A stretch of DNA of 42,231 nt from Ruminococcus flavefaciens FD-1. Lineage in GTDB: Bacteria > Bacillota > Clostridia > Oscillospirales > Ruminococcaceae. The notes under the pieces were generated by a model, which saw only the letters and a list, made by a program, of their open reading frames with translations, ran no database searches and was not told where the DNA came from. Made by a program: the position numbers and the translations under genes. How positions within the stretch are numbered: the first letter of the stretch is position 1; every line of letters begins with the position of its first letter. Below are positions 23,446 through 30,604 of the stretch, one piece after another. The stretch is taken from NCBI GenBank assembly GCA_000174895.1, contig ACOK01000096.1, forward strand, positions 1-42,231, in the 5' to 3' direction.

Positions 23446-24579
23446 ATGACCTATGAACTCCGGCACTTTGACACTCCGCTAATGCGGTTCACAGCCACTG
23501 AGGATACAAGCTCGCCAGAGGTAGAGATCATCTGGATCAATGAAGATAAAAAGGAGTTTCTGCCTCTGGATATGACACCTGACAGTGATAGCGTATCACG
23601 TTGGCTAAGGCACAGGACAATCCCGAAAAACAGAGCATATGTTCACAACTTTCTCAGTAAATGCGGCCTTAATCTCAACCGCCCCATGAGTATACTGAGC
23701 GTGTCAAAGGGACTATCTCTCAACGACTGCTACTGGGTAACAGAAGAAGGCTTCAACGGAACATTTGCTGAATATGATCTTTATGACAACAGATTCAGCC
23801 GCATCCTCGGACTTATCGCCTTTACAGGCTATGGCAGTTCCGTGAGGACTTCGCTGGCATCATGCCCGGAATTCACGACCAACGGTATGCTGCCGAAATG
23901 CTGGCGCAGAGAAAACGGTATTATCAGGCTCTACAAGGGCAGAACGAGCGGAGCTTCAAATACGGGCAATGAGCCTTATTCGGAGTTTTATGCCGCTCAG
24001 ATAGCAGAGGTGCTTGATATCAGTGCTGTCAGCTATGGACTGTCAAAATGGCAGGGCGAATTATGCTCCACCTGTGAGCTGTTTACAAGCAAAGAATACT
24101 CATTCATGCCCGTAGGCAGACTTGTCACCAAAGGCGGAATGAAGGCTGTTCGTGAGTATTATGAGGCGCTTGGCGAAGACTTCGTCAGAGCACTTGATGA
24201 TATGCTTGTACTGGATGCCGTTATATGCAATGTTGACAGGCACTTTGGCAATTTTGGATTTTTAGTCGATAACCGCACGAATAAGATCGCCGCTCCTGCA
24301 CCGCTGTTCGATCACGGCAACTCACTTTTCAACCTCGCAGGCAGGGATGACCTTGCTTCGGATAAAGCGCTCAGCGAATATGCAGATACACTTGTCCCCT
24401 GCGTGTATGATGACTTTATCGGAACGGCTAAAAATGTGATGACCAACACCCACAGGGACGGGCTGCGCAGGCTTCTTGATTTCCGATTCAAGCGCCATTC
24501 AAGGTATAATCTCGGCAGCAAAAGGCTGAAGCTCATAGAGGAACAGATACACAAACGGGCAAAGGAACTATTGAAATAA
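23446..24579 (+). CDS. HipA-like serine/threonine kinase domain protein
   Basis: 377 aa. The C-terminal half has the HipA-type kinase core: Lys164 in RLYKGRTSG, Glu180 in PYSEFYAAQ, the catalytic loop CNVDRHFGNFGF (Asp264, Asn269) and the metal-binding LFDHGNSL (Asp289). The N-terminal HipA-N1 domain is replaced by a different 100-residue region. Unlike classical hipBA modules, no HipB-type antitoxin gene adjoins it; the nearest XRE genes are 4 and 12 kb away. Starts with AGAAAGGAGG. As the last gene before the right junction it may stabilise the element or respond to its state. Confidence 0.85.
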   Translation: MTYELRHFDTPLMRFTATEDTSSPEVEIIWINEDKKEFLPLDMTPDSDSVSRWLRHRTIPKNRAYVHNFLSKCGLNLNRPMSILSVSKGLSLNDCYWVTEEGFNGTFAEYDLYDNRFSRILGLIAFTGYGSSVRTSLASCPEFTTNGMLPKCWRRENGIIRLYKGRTSGASNTGNEPYSEFYAAQIAEVLDISAVSYGLSKWQGELCSTCELFTSKEYSFMPVGRLVTKGGMKAVREYYEALGEDFVRALDDMLVLDAVICNVDRHFGNFGFLVDNRTNKIAAPAPLFDHGNSLFNLAGRDDLASDKALSEYADTLVPCVYDDFIGTAKNVMTNTHRDGLRRLLDFRFKRHSRYNLGSKRLKLIEEQIHKRAKELLK

Positions 24580-24618
24580 AAAACGGCTATTTTACGCCAT
24601 TTCAGAAGAATAATAAAC

Positions 24619-24668
24619 GTCTCTTTAAATACAGCCCATGGTCGCAGGTTCGAGTCCCGTCACAAGCT
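24619..24668 (+). pseudogene. tRNA-Thr 3' part (right attachment junction)
   Basis: From about 24640, GGTCGCAGGTT then CGAGTCCCGT and CACAAGCT form the T-arm and acceptor 3' strand of a tRNA-Thr without its 5' half. The acceptor CACAAGC matches the 5' acceptor GCTTGTG at 340. GTCTCTTTA (24619-24627) is the inverted partner of TAAAGAGAC near the left junction. The T-stem as it stands has one mismatch (GCAGG against CCCGT) that disappears when the left copy's GTGGG is used. Confidence 0.72.
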
Positions 24669-24700
24669 TTTTATCTATGTTACAATACAGATCACAAGCC

Positions 24701-24728
24701 AAAAACTCCCGAACTTTCGGGAGTTTTT
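24701..24728 (+). terminator. Rho-independent terminator (original tRNA-Thr terminator)
   Basis: AAAAACTCCCGAA pairs with TTCGGGAGTTTTT, ending in five T. It stands 33 bases after the tRNA 3' part and probably belonged to the interrupted tRNA transcription unit. Confidence 0.8.
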
Positions 24729-24850
24729 GCATATAAAAAGCAAAATTCTTTATGTGTTGCTGCAGCTCCCAAACCATAAAGATACAACCCGACCGCATCA
24801 AATTGCAATATAATAATTATATATAGCATATTGCATTTTTATATTGCCGT

Positions 24851-24960
24851 CTGCTGAGAGTTCCGCCTCGTTAAATCTACTAATAAGTATAGATATGCGG
24901 AAATCATTTCTCTTCCCGAAAGAATATCTGCACACGGGAGTAATATTCCGCTGAAAAGGA
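24851..24960 (+). promoter_or_regulatory. Conserved structured leader motif, copy A
   Basis: GCTGAGAGTT, 16 bases, ACTAATAAGTA, 25 bases, CCCGAAAG, two bases, TATCTGCAC, then GAAAAGGAGG. The same blocks at the same spacings occur in the leader of the dockerin gene at 26618-28555. TTCCGC/GCGGAA and ATCTA/TAGAT can pair around the ACTAATAAGTA block, and TTCCCG/CGGGAG can pair around TATCTGCAC. It looks like a cis-acting RNA element. I do not recognise it as a known riboswitch. The rest of 24580-24969 holds the junction and terminator and no gene. Confidence 0.6.
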
Positions 24961-24969
24961 GGTTTATTT

Positions 24970-26550
24970 ATGAAACACAGAAAAATAATATCAGCAATAG
25001 CAGCTATCGGTATTGCATCAGCTGCCTGCACAATGGCTTTAGGAGCGTTCAGCGCAGACGATATCACAACCACTCCTGCTGTTACGGTTTACGAAACTAC
25101 CACCGAAATCGTTACGACACACCCTCCGTATTATACGGAAATAGGCCCGGATGTCAGAAAAGGAACGTGTTCAAGCGGCGAGAATATAGTATGGGAACTC
25201 AGCGATGACGGTACTCTCACTATCAGTGGTAAAGGTGTCCTTTGCGATTCACCGTGGCAGAATCATCTCAAAGATGATATCAAAAAGGTCGTTATCGGTG
25301 AAGGCATCACAAAAGTATCGCTTTCCTCTTTTGCTCTTCCATCACAGGTCAGTATGTTCCGTGGATGCAGTAATCTCGAAAGCGTTGTGCTTCCAAAGTC
25401 ACTTGTAAACTTCGATGGTCAGGCATTTGCTGACTGCGAAAAGCTCAGCTCCATTGATTTTCCCGAGGGACTTGAATATTTGACGCTTATGTCCTGTCCT
25501 GCGATAAAAAGTGTGACTATACCCGATACAGTAACATATCTTCATATCTCGTGCTGTGATTCGATAACAGAGCTTGATATTCCCGATTCTGTCACGACTA
25601 TTAACTCACTTGCAGGCAACACTTCTCTTAAAACTGTCAGTCTGCCGTCAGAATTAACGGAATTAAATACAAATTTATTCGATGGTGACATATCACTTGA
25701 GAATATTATTCTTCCTGAAAAGCTGACTGTTCTCCCAAAATGTACTTTTTATAATTGTACTTCGCTGACAAGTATCAAGCTTCCAGAAAATCTTACAAAG
25801 ATAGGCGATAATGCCTTTACATCCTGCTCATCACTCAGATCAGTCGTTATTCCTGACAACGTGACCGAGATCGGACGTGAAGCTTTCAAGAACTGCGAAC
25901 AACTGGAAACAATCACCATACCTAAGTCGGTCAGGACCATAGGTATGTATGCATTTGAAAACTGTCCGTCTCTCAAAGCAATAAGAGGCTACAGAGGAAG
26001 CGCAGGTTTTATCAAAGCCAATTCTCTTGATGTGAAATTCATTGATCTTGAAAAAATCAATTACGGAGATGCAAACTGCGACGGAACTGTTGACGTTTCC
26101 GATGCCGTTATCATCATGCAGTCGCTTTCAAATCCATCCAAGTATAAGCTCTCAGAACAGGGCAGGACTAACGGCGACTGTGCAGGCAGCGGCGATGGTA
26201 TCACAAACGCAGATGCACTTGCTATCCAGAAGTTAATGTTACAGCTTGTAGCAGCACTTCCTGTAACCACAGAGACATCAGTCGAAACTCAGCCAGTACA
26301 GACTACAGCTACAACTACAGCTGAGACAGTTATTACAACAGTTCCCAAAACAGAGATAATCACTTATATAGTTACAGGTGCAGTCGGACCTTCTCCCGAT
26401 GACAGTATTTTTTCAACTGCTGTTGTAGTCGGTCAGAATTATCCGGATGACTGGTATCAGAAAGAACTTGACGAAAGACGTGCAAAGTACGCAGACTGGA
26501 GAAGCAGCCGTTATTACGGCAGCTCAATAAAAACAACAATAACCAGATGA
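24970..26550 (+). CDS. Secreted BspA-type leucine-rich repeat protein with dockerin
   Basis: 526 aa. Signal peptide (about 1-29), a short Thr-rich stretch, then a segment with GTCSSGENIVWELSDDGTLT and LRRs of the BspA type (repeats such as LPENLTKIGDNAFTSCSSL and IPDNVTEIGREAFKNCEQL, about 85-350), used in surface adhesion and protein binding. A dockerin follows at about 365-425 (GDANCDGTVDVSDAVIIMQS and DGITNADALAIQKLML), then a Thr-rich linker and a basic 60-residue tail. The dockerin is internal rather than C-terminal, which is uncommon. AAAAGGAGG precedes the ATG, and the leader carries conserved motif copy A. It probably docks onto the cell's cellulosome-like scaffold. Confidence 0.9.
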   Translation: MKHRKIISAIAAIGIASAACTMALGAFSADDITTTPAVTVYETTTEIVTTHPPYYTEIGPDVRKGTCSSGENIVWELSDDGTLTISGKGVLCDSPWQNHLKDDIKKVVIGEGITKVSLSSFALPSQVSMFRGCSNLESVVLPKSLVNFDGQAFADCEKLSSIDFPEGLEYLTLMSCPAIKSVTIPDTVTYLHISCCDSITELDIPDSVTTINSLAGNTSLKTVSLPSELTELNTNLFDGDISLENIILPEKLTVLPKCTFYNCTSLTSIKLPENLTKIGDNAFTSCSSLRSVVIPDNVTEIGREAFKNCEQLETITIPKSVRTIGMYAFENCPSLKAIRGYRGSAGFIKANSLDVKFIDLEKINYGDANCDGTVDVSDAVIIMQSLSNPSKYKLSEQGRTNGDCAGSGDGITNADALAIQKLMLQLVAALPVTTETSVETQPVQTTATTTAETVITTVPKTEIITYIVTGAVGPSPDDSIFSTAVVVGQNYPDDWYQKELDERRAKYADWRSSRYYGSSIKTTITR

Positions 26551-26563
26551 TCCCGGATAAGCA

Positions 26564-26588
26564 AAAGTCCCCTATAAAGGGGACTTTC
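26564..26588. terminator. Bidirectional terminator between convergent dockerin genes
   Basis: AAAGTCCCCT (26564-26573) and AGGGGACTTT (26578-26587) form a 10-bp stem between genes that end at 26550 (plus) and 26618 (minus). Confidence 0.75.
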
Positions 26589-26617
26589 GCTATATTTGGA
26601 GTATGGAGAAGTTGTTG

Positions 26618-28555
26618 TTATTCAACACCGAGAAGTTTCTTCTGGATGTTAAGGGCATCTGCATTAGTTATTCCGCCGCCGTCGGAATCGGCATTTATCC
26701 TGCCCTGTGCAGTGAGTTTATACTTAGCGGGATTGCAGATAGTCTGCATTATCAGCACTGCGTCGGATATCTCAACATCCCTGTTGCAGTTAGCGTCACC
26801 CATATACTCAATGTCGCCGCAGTAAATATAAGTCGCATTGCTGCCACGTTCTGATGTGCGGAGTACGCCTGATACAACATCGCCTTTTTTCATTGTTACG
26901 CCTGTCCAGTCAGCACGCATACCTGCATCTGCATCATAGTAGAATGCCTCATCTATTCCGTCGAAATTAACGTATACAGGGCCGTTCTTTACTTCGGCTT
27001 CTGTAACTCTTGCGTTTTTCAGCTGAACATATCTTGACGGATCCTCAGGGTCATCAATATACACATTGAATGTGAGATTGCCTGCACGGACGATGTATTT
27101 GCCGTCTTCAAGAGTAGCGAACTCCTTTGCGGTATGCTTCTTTACAGAAGAAACAGGGCCTGTCAGAGTTATTTCCTCGGGGGCTATCTCTGCGTCTTTT
27201 CCGTCAGCTGTTTTGATTCCGCTGAGGTCAAGTTCTTCGCCTTTCTGATAAACTATCTTTTCGGGCATTCCTGTAAATTCATCTGCGGCAGTTATCTCTA
27301 ACTGAACGCTTACCGGGAATGCACATCCTTTTGCGGCGGCATAGAAGCTTGCTTTGCCCTCGCTGAGTGCGGTCACTATTACATAATTCGTGCCTTTTTC
27401 GTGAGTCACCATGATATTATCAGTAGCATCTCCCACATAATAAAGGTCGTCAGCTGTACCTGTTTCGGGATGTTTGAAGATTATCTTTCGTGTAGTTCCA
27501 ACTTTCATAGGAGACTTGTCATATTCGGCAAGTGTTCTGTAGTCGATATGGATAGTTGTGGTAGTAGTTGTTGTTTCCGTCTCTGACATAGAAGTATGTG
27601 CTATAGTTGTCGTAGTAGTTTCCAGATCATACCACCACTTATCAACAGTGCTTACAGTTGATTTTGAAGTAGTAGTCGGAACGTACTGAGTACCGCCTGC
27701 AACTGTTGTAGTTGTTCCGGTTCTGATATCGGTCTCGGGTTCTTCGGGCACTTCCACAGGAGGCAGTACCTTTATCTTTTCAGTCAGTATACGTCCGTCG
27801 GAAGCATAAACCGTAACTGTAGTCTCGCCCTCTTTCAGGCCGTCAAGTGCAAGCATCTTATTTGAAGTATTTGCTGTGCGGATATTTGCTATTGATGTAT
27901 CAGCTACCTCATATTTCACCTTAGAAGCCTTCGCACCTACGAGTTCCATCATTGTGCCTCCGCCGCTGCGGATCTCTATAGCTTCTGTGTAAAATTTAAG
28001 ATATAACGGAGATTCAGCCGCTTCTTCCATATCATATACCTTGACAGGGATGTAGCTTTCTATTCCCTTCATGCAGATATCATAGTCTCCGTCAGGCGGT
28101 GCATATCCGGGATTAAGGGATGTGTGGTTATCCTTTGTGGTAAATGTACCGACTGCGCCTTTCTTCGGTCTGACGATCACCTTATAATCTCCGGGAGTAT
28201 TCATATCCACCTGAGATGTGTCAAGGGTGTACATATCCGAATAAAGTCCCGAACCTACGGTAAATTCGCAGTGATATAAGATTGGATTACGGTAATTGTT
28301 GTCGTAGGAAGAATATGTTACAAGTTCAAGAGGAATATTGCTGAGGTCAAGCTTATCGCCTGCGTACATCTCGCATCCGTTTACCCGCCCCATAGGGAAA
28401 TAAACGTCGCCGTAGATGGTATTGTCTTCTTCATTGATGTCAGTAACAGAGGTGTCTGTGAAGTCTTCGGCATATACTGAAGCAGGATAGGCTGCAAATG
28501 ATGTCAGGCCTAATGTCAGTGAGAGGAATGATGCCAATAGTCTCGCTTTTTTCAT
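26618..28555 (-). CDS. Large secreted dockerin protein with Thr-rich linkers
   Basis: 645 aa. Signal peptide (about 1-29), two or three beta-rich modules, one resembling a Big2-type fold (VKYEVADTSIANIRTANTSN then GLKEGETTVTVYASDG), a long Thr-rich linker region (about 285-345) typical of multimodular cellulosomal proteins, a second beta region, and a C-terminal dockerin (MGDANCNRDVEISDAVLIMQ, then GGITNADALNIQKKLLG). No catalytic domain is recognisable, so it is probably structural or carbohydrate-binding. Its dockerin is close to that of the neighbouring LRR protein and unlike the element-borne GRDAT type. Leader motif copy B and AAAGGAGG precede the start. Confidence 0.85.
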   Translation of the reverse strand: MKKARLLASFLSLTLGLTSFAAYPASVYAEDFTDTSVTDINEEDNTIYGDVYFPMGRVNGCEMYAGDKLDLSNIPLELVTYSSYDNNYRNPILYHCEFTVGSGLYSDMYTLDTSQVDMNTPGDYKVIVRPKKGAVGTFTTKDNHTSLNPGYAPPDGDYDICMKGIESYIPVKVYDMEEAAESPLYLKFYTEAIEIRSGGGTMMELVGAKASKVKYEVADTSIANIRTANTSNKMLALDGLKEGETTVTVYASDGRILTEKIKVLPPVEVPEEPETDIRTGTTTTVAGGTQYVPTTTSKSTVSTVDKWWYDLETTTTTIAHTSMSETETTTTTTTIHIDYRTLAEYDKSPMKVGTTRKIIFKHPETGTADDLYYVGDATDNIMVTHEKGTNYVIVTALSEGKASFYAAAKGCAFPVSVQLEITAADEFTGMPEKIVYQKGEELDLSGIKTADGKDAEIAPEEITLTGPVSSVKKHTAKEFATLEDGKYIVRAGNLTFNVYIDDPEDPSRYVQLKNARVTEAEVKNGPVYVNFDGIDEAFYYDADAGMRADWTGVTMKKGDVVSGVLRTSERGSNATYIYCGDIEYMGDANCNRDVEISDAVLIMQTICNPAKYKLTAQGRINADSDGGGITNADALNIQKKLLGVE

Positions 28556-28564
28556 AGTAATACC

Positions 28565-28676
28565 TCCTTTTTGCTTTGGGATGGCGCTTCACCGTGCAGA
28601 TACCCTTTCGGGCTGTGAAGTACCTGTTTTCGTCTTCTTACTTATTAGTCTGTTTTTACAGAAGAAACTCTCAGCA
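28565..28676 (-). promoter_or_regulatory. Conserved structured leader motif, copy B
   Basis: Read on the minus strand: GCTGAGAGTT, 16 bases, ACTAATAAGTA, 26 bases, CCCGAAAG, two bases, TATCTGCAC, then AAAAAGGAGG before the start at 28555. The flanking stem differs from copy A in sequence but still pairs (TCTTCT/AGAAGA in place of TTCCGC/GCGGAA), which is a compensatory change. CTTCAC/GTGAAG also closes around a GAAA-capped CCC/GGG hairpin. Confidence 0.6.
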
Positions 28677-28797
28677 ATCACGCATATATATAATCAATCT
28701 TAATATTTGATTTTTATATGTAATTCTGTCTCCTTGACAAACCCCGTTCAAGGTTATATAATTATTACATTGAATAATCATGAAACGGAGAGAATCT

Positions 28798-29457
28798 ATG
28801 CTTAATAAAATGCTGGACAAGCTTGAACGCAAATTCGGAAAGTACTCCATATCGGGGCTGATGCTTTTCATAGTCATCGGAATGGCTGCGGTGTATATTT
28901 TCGACCTTGTACTGTCGATGAACCCCGATAACACCACTTTCATACAGCCTATGCTGACATTTGACCTTGAAGCGATAAAACACGGTCAGGTGTGGAGGCT
29001 GATATCATTCCTGATACTTCCGCCCTACAGCGGTAACGTCATATTCACGGCATTTGAACTTTACTTCCTGTGGCTTTACGGTGAAGGCCTTGAACAGCAA
29101 TGGGGAAGCTTCAAATTCAACATCTTCTACCTCATAGGAACTGTAGCCACAATCATAATCGGTATCATAACAGGCTTTGCAACAAACGTCTATCTGAATC
29201 TCAGCCTTTTCCTTGCCTTTGCCATAATTTATCCCAATTTCGAGATACTGATATTCTTCCTCATCCCTGTAAAGATAAAGTGGATAGGCCTGCTTGATGC
29301 GCTTTATCTGGTGTATTGTTTTATAATAGGCGGTATCAGTGCAAAGCTGCTGATACTTGTGGCTTTTGCGAATATCATCCTTTTCTTCGGCAAGGACTTT
29401 TTCAGCGGCATCTATTACTTCTTCCGCCGTCATTACCACAAATTCAAGAATAAATAA
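28798..29457 (+). CDS. Rhomboid-like polytopic membrane protein, probably not a protease
   Basis: 219 aa from ATG 28798, which has CGGAGAG upstream; ATG 28780 is in frame but lies before that site. About six membrane helices. The layout HGQVWRLISFLILPP, then YFLWLYGEGLEQQWGSFKFN, is that of the rhomboid superfamily L1 loop (W-R pair and E-x-x-W-G). The catalytic GxSG motif and a following membrane His are not visible; the expected region reads VYLNLSLFLAFA. It is therefore more like the inactive rhomboid and derlin-type members. Transcribed alone between a minus-strand dockerin gene and the long minus-strand operon. Confidence 0.8.
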   Translation: MLNKMLDKLERKFGKYSISGLMLFIVIGMAAVYIFDLVLSMNPDNTTFIQPMLTFDLEAIKHGQVWRLISFLILPPYSGNVIFTAFELYFLWLYGEGLEQQWGSFKFNIFYLIGTVATIIIGIITGFATNVYLNLSLFLAFAIIYPNFEILIFFLIPVKIKWIGLLDALYLVYCFIIGGISAKLLILVAFANIILFFGKDFFSGIYYFFRRHYHKFKNK

Positions 29458-29490
29458 TAACGACTGAAAAAATGTTATTTCATCAACAGT

Positions 29491-29555
29491 AAGCGGGCGA
29501 GCGGAACTCGCCCCTACATAAATATCCGATTTGTAGGGGCGCTTTCCGAGCGCCC
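29491..29555. repeat. Intergenic palindromic repeat (REP/MITE-like)
   Basis: GGGCGAGCGGAACTCGCCC is followed by CGCCCCTACA (29509-29518) facing TGTAGGGGCG (29532-29541) and GGGCGC...GCGCCC-like ends. It is a compact GC-rich palindrome in an AT-richer gap, of the kind dispersed in many copies in Firmicute genomes. Only one copy is in this window. Confidence 0.5.
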
Positions 29556-29600
29556 TGATTATTTATATTCCTCAAGATGTCGTTGAAGACTGAACAAAAA

Positions 29601-29623
29601 GGGCGCACAATGTGCGCCCTTTC
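29601..29623. terminator. Terminator at the end of the long minus-strand operon
   Basis: GGGCGCACA and TGTGCGCCC form a 9-bp GC stem with A-runs on the left (T-run on the minus strand: AAAAAGGG side) and TTTC on the right, just after the stop of the DtxR-like gene at 29625. Confidence 0.8.
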
Positions 29624-29624
29624 G

Positions 29625-30008
29625 TTATGCTCTTTTCTTTATCGTTCTCTTGACGATGTGTTTAAGTCTGTCGCAGGTATCCTTCGGGAATTCCGTTATG
29701 AACCTGATTGACTGTTCATGTGCTTCATCATGAGGCAGCTTCAGGAATTTATGGAAGAAGGTGTACACCTCTTCAAAGCTGGACATTATCTCGTTTACGG
29801 TCTCCTCGCCCTCGGGAGTAAGCACCACGCTGTTGCAGAAGTCCTCATAGACATATCCGCAGTTTGCAAGGCATCTCAGCATTTTGCTGACGCTGGGGCG
29901 TGAAACTCCGAGATGACGGGATATACTTACGCATCTGACATATTCATCCTTATCCGTAAGTTCTTTTATGGCGATCAGGTATTTTATCTGTCCTGCACAG
30001 TGTTTCAT
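29625..30008 (-). CDS. DtxR/MntR-like winged-helix regulator
   Basis: 127 aa. The N-terminal winged helix (YLIAIKELTDKDEYVRCVSI, then SRHLGVSRPSVSKMLRCLAN and VVLTPEGEETVNEI) matches metal-dependent DtxR/MntR regulators. The dimerisation part (residues about 75-127) keeps a short FFHKFLKLPHDEAHE segment, but the usual full set of metal ligands (for example H-x-x-E followed by Cys/His) is only partly present. It is the last gene of the operon, 11 bases after pgsA. Target unknown; metal uptake genes are the family norm. Confidence 0.8.
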   Translation of the reverse strand: MKHCAGQIKYLIAIKELTDKDEYVRCVSISRHLGVSRPSVSKMLRCLANCGYVYEDFCNSVVLTPEGEETVNEIMSSFEEVYTFFHKFLKLPHDEAHEQSIRFITEFPKDTCDRLKHIVKRTIKKRA

Positions 30009-30019
30009 TATTATCCTCC

Positions 30020-30604
30020 TTATTTATCTGCATCTATAAGATGCCAGTAGCCTTTAAGGTAGATCACGCCTGAGACTACAGTAAGAATAGTTGCTATCCA
30101 CACAAGTATCGGTGTTATGATATCGTTGACTGCTGAAACAAAGCCTTCGGAGAAGCCTATGTGGAAATCTCCGCAGAGGCTGAGCCAGAGGAGTATAGCG
30201 ATTATAGCCACCATAGTGAAAGCGGTCTTCAGCTTGCCCCATATTCCTGCTGCCACAACTTTACCGCTGTTTGCGGCAAGGAGTCTGAGACCTGACACCA
30301 TGAATTCTCTCGCTGATATGATTATCAGCGGAATAGCACCCATATTTACCTCGGGCAATTCCACGAATACTGTAAGCGCAGCGATGACCAGCACCTTATC
30401 TGCCAGCGGATCAAGGAATTTTCCGAAGTTGGTGACCAGATTGTTCTTTCTTGCTATTTTTCCGTCAAGAGCATCGGTGATGGACGCTGCTGCAAATATG
30501 GCAAGTGCTATGAGATAATGACACGGCACTTTGACATACATGAAAAACAGGAAGAAAGGGATAAGTATAACTCTTGTAAGAGTCAGCTTATTTGGAAGGT
30601 TCAT
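30020..30604 (-). CDS. pgsA: CDP-diacylglycerol-glycerol-3-phosphate 3-phosphatidyltransferase
   Basis: 194 aa. Makes phosphatidylglycerol phosphate from CDP-diacylglycerol and glycerol-3-phosphate, the committed step to phosphatidylglycerol in the membrane. The CDP-alcohol phosphatidyltransferase signature D-x2-D-G-x2-A-R-x8-G-x3-D-x3-D is seen as DALDGKIARKNN, then FGKFLDPLADKVL (about 43-71). Opens MNLPNKLTLTRVILIPFF as usual, with several membrane helices. Its start overlaps the rimO stop by four bases. Length is normal for the family. Confidence 0.93.
   Translation of the reverse strand: MNLPNKLTLTRVILIPFFLFFMYVKVPCHYLIALAIFAAASITDALDGKIARKNNLVTNFGKFLDPLADKVLVIAALTVFVELPEVNMGAIPLIIISAREFMVSGLRLLAANSGKVVAAGIWGKLKTAFTMVAIIAILLWLSLCGDFHIGFSEGFVSAVNDIITPILVWIATILTVVSGVIYLKGYWHLIDADK

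Larger units (their letters stand above)
395..24650. mobile_element. Mobilisable integrated element in a tRNA-Thr gene, about 24.2 kb
   Basis: The borders are inferred from the split tRNA-Thr (5' part ending at 394, 3' part starting about 24640). Both junctions share GGTCG, two variable bases, then GGTT, which could be the recombination core. Inside are a large serine recombinase near the right end, a MobP3-type relaxase with an accessory protein, small transposon-type proteins (DUF6103-, DUF3789- and TnpW-like), XRE and sigma-like regulators, and cargo: agr quorum sensing, dockerin proteins, tandem AAA/PD-(D/E)XK genes and a HipA-like kinase. No VirB4, VirD4 or other secretion genes are visible, so transfer would need a helper. 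The exact crossover bases cannot be fixed from one copy. Confidence 0.72.

Noticed and set aside
395..24650. Self-transmissible conjugative element
   Set aside because: No VirB4, VirD4/TcpA, VirB6 or other mating-pore genes are visible between the borders; only mobilisation genes are present.
28565..28676. TPP or cyclic-di-GMP riboswitch upstream of the dockerin gene
   Set aside because: CTGAGA and a GAAA-capped hairpin recall these classes, but the remaining conserved blocks of either class are absent, so it is reported only as an unassigned motif.
29005..29439. 144-aa minus-strand ORF opposite the rhomboid-like gene
   Set aside because: It is antisense to a clear membrane protein with a good ribosome binding site; its codon pattern mirrors the sense gene.
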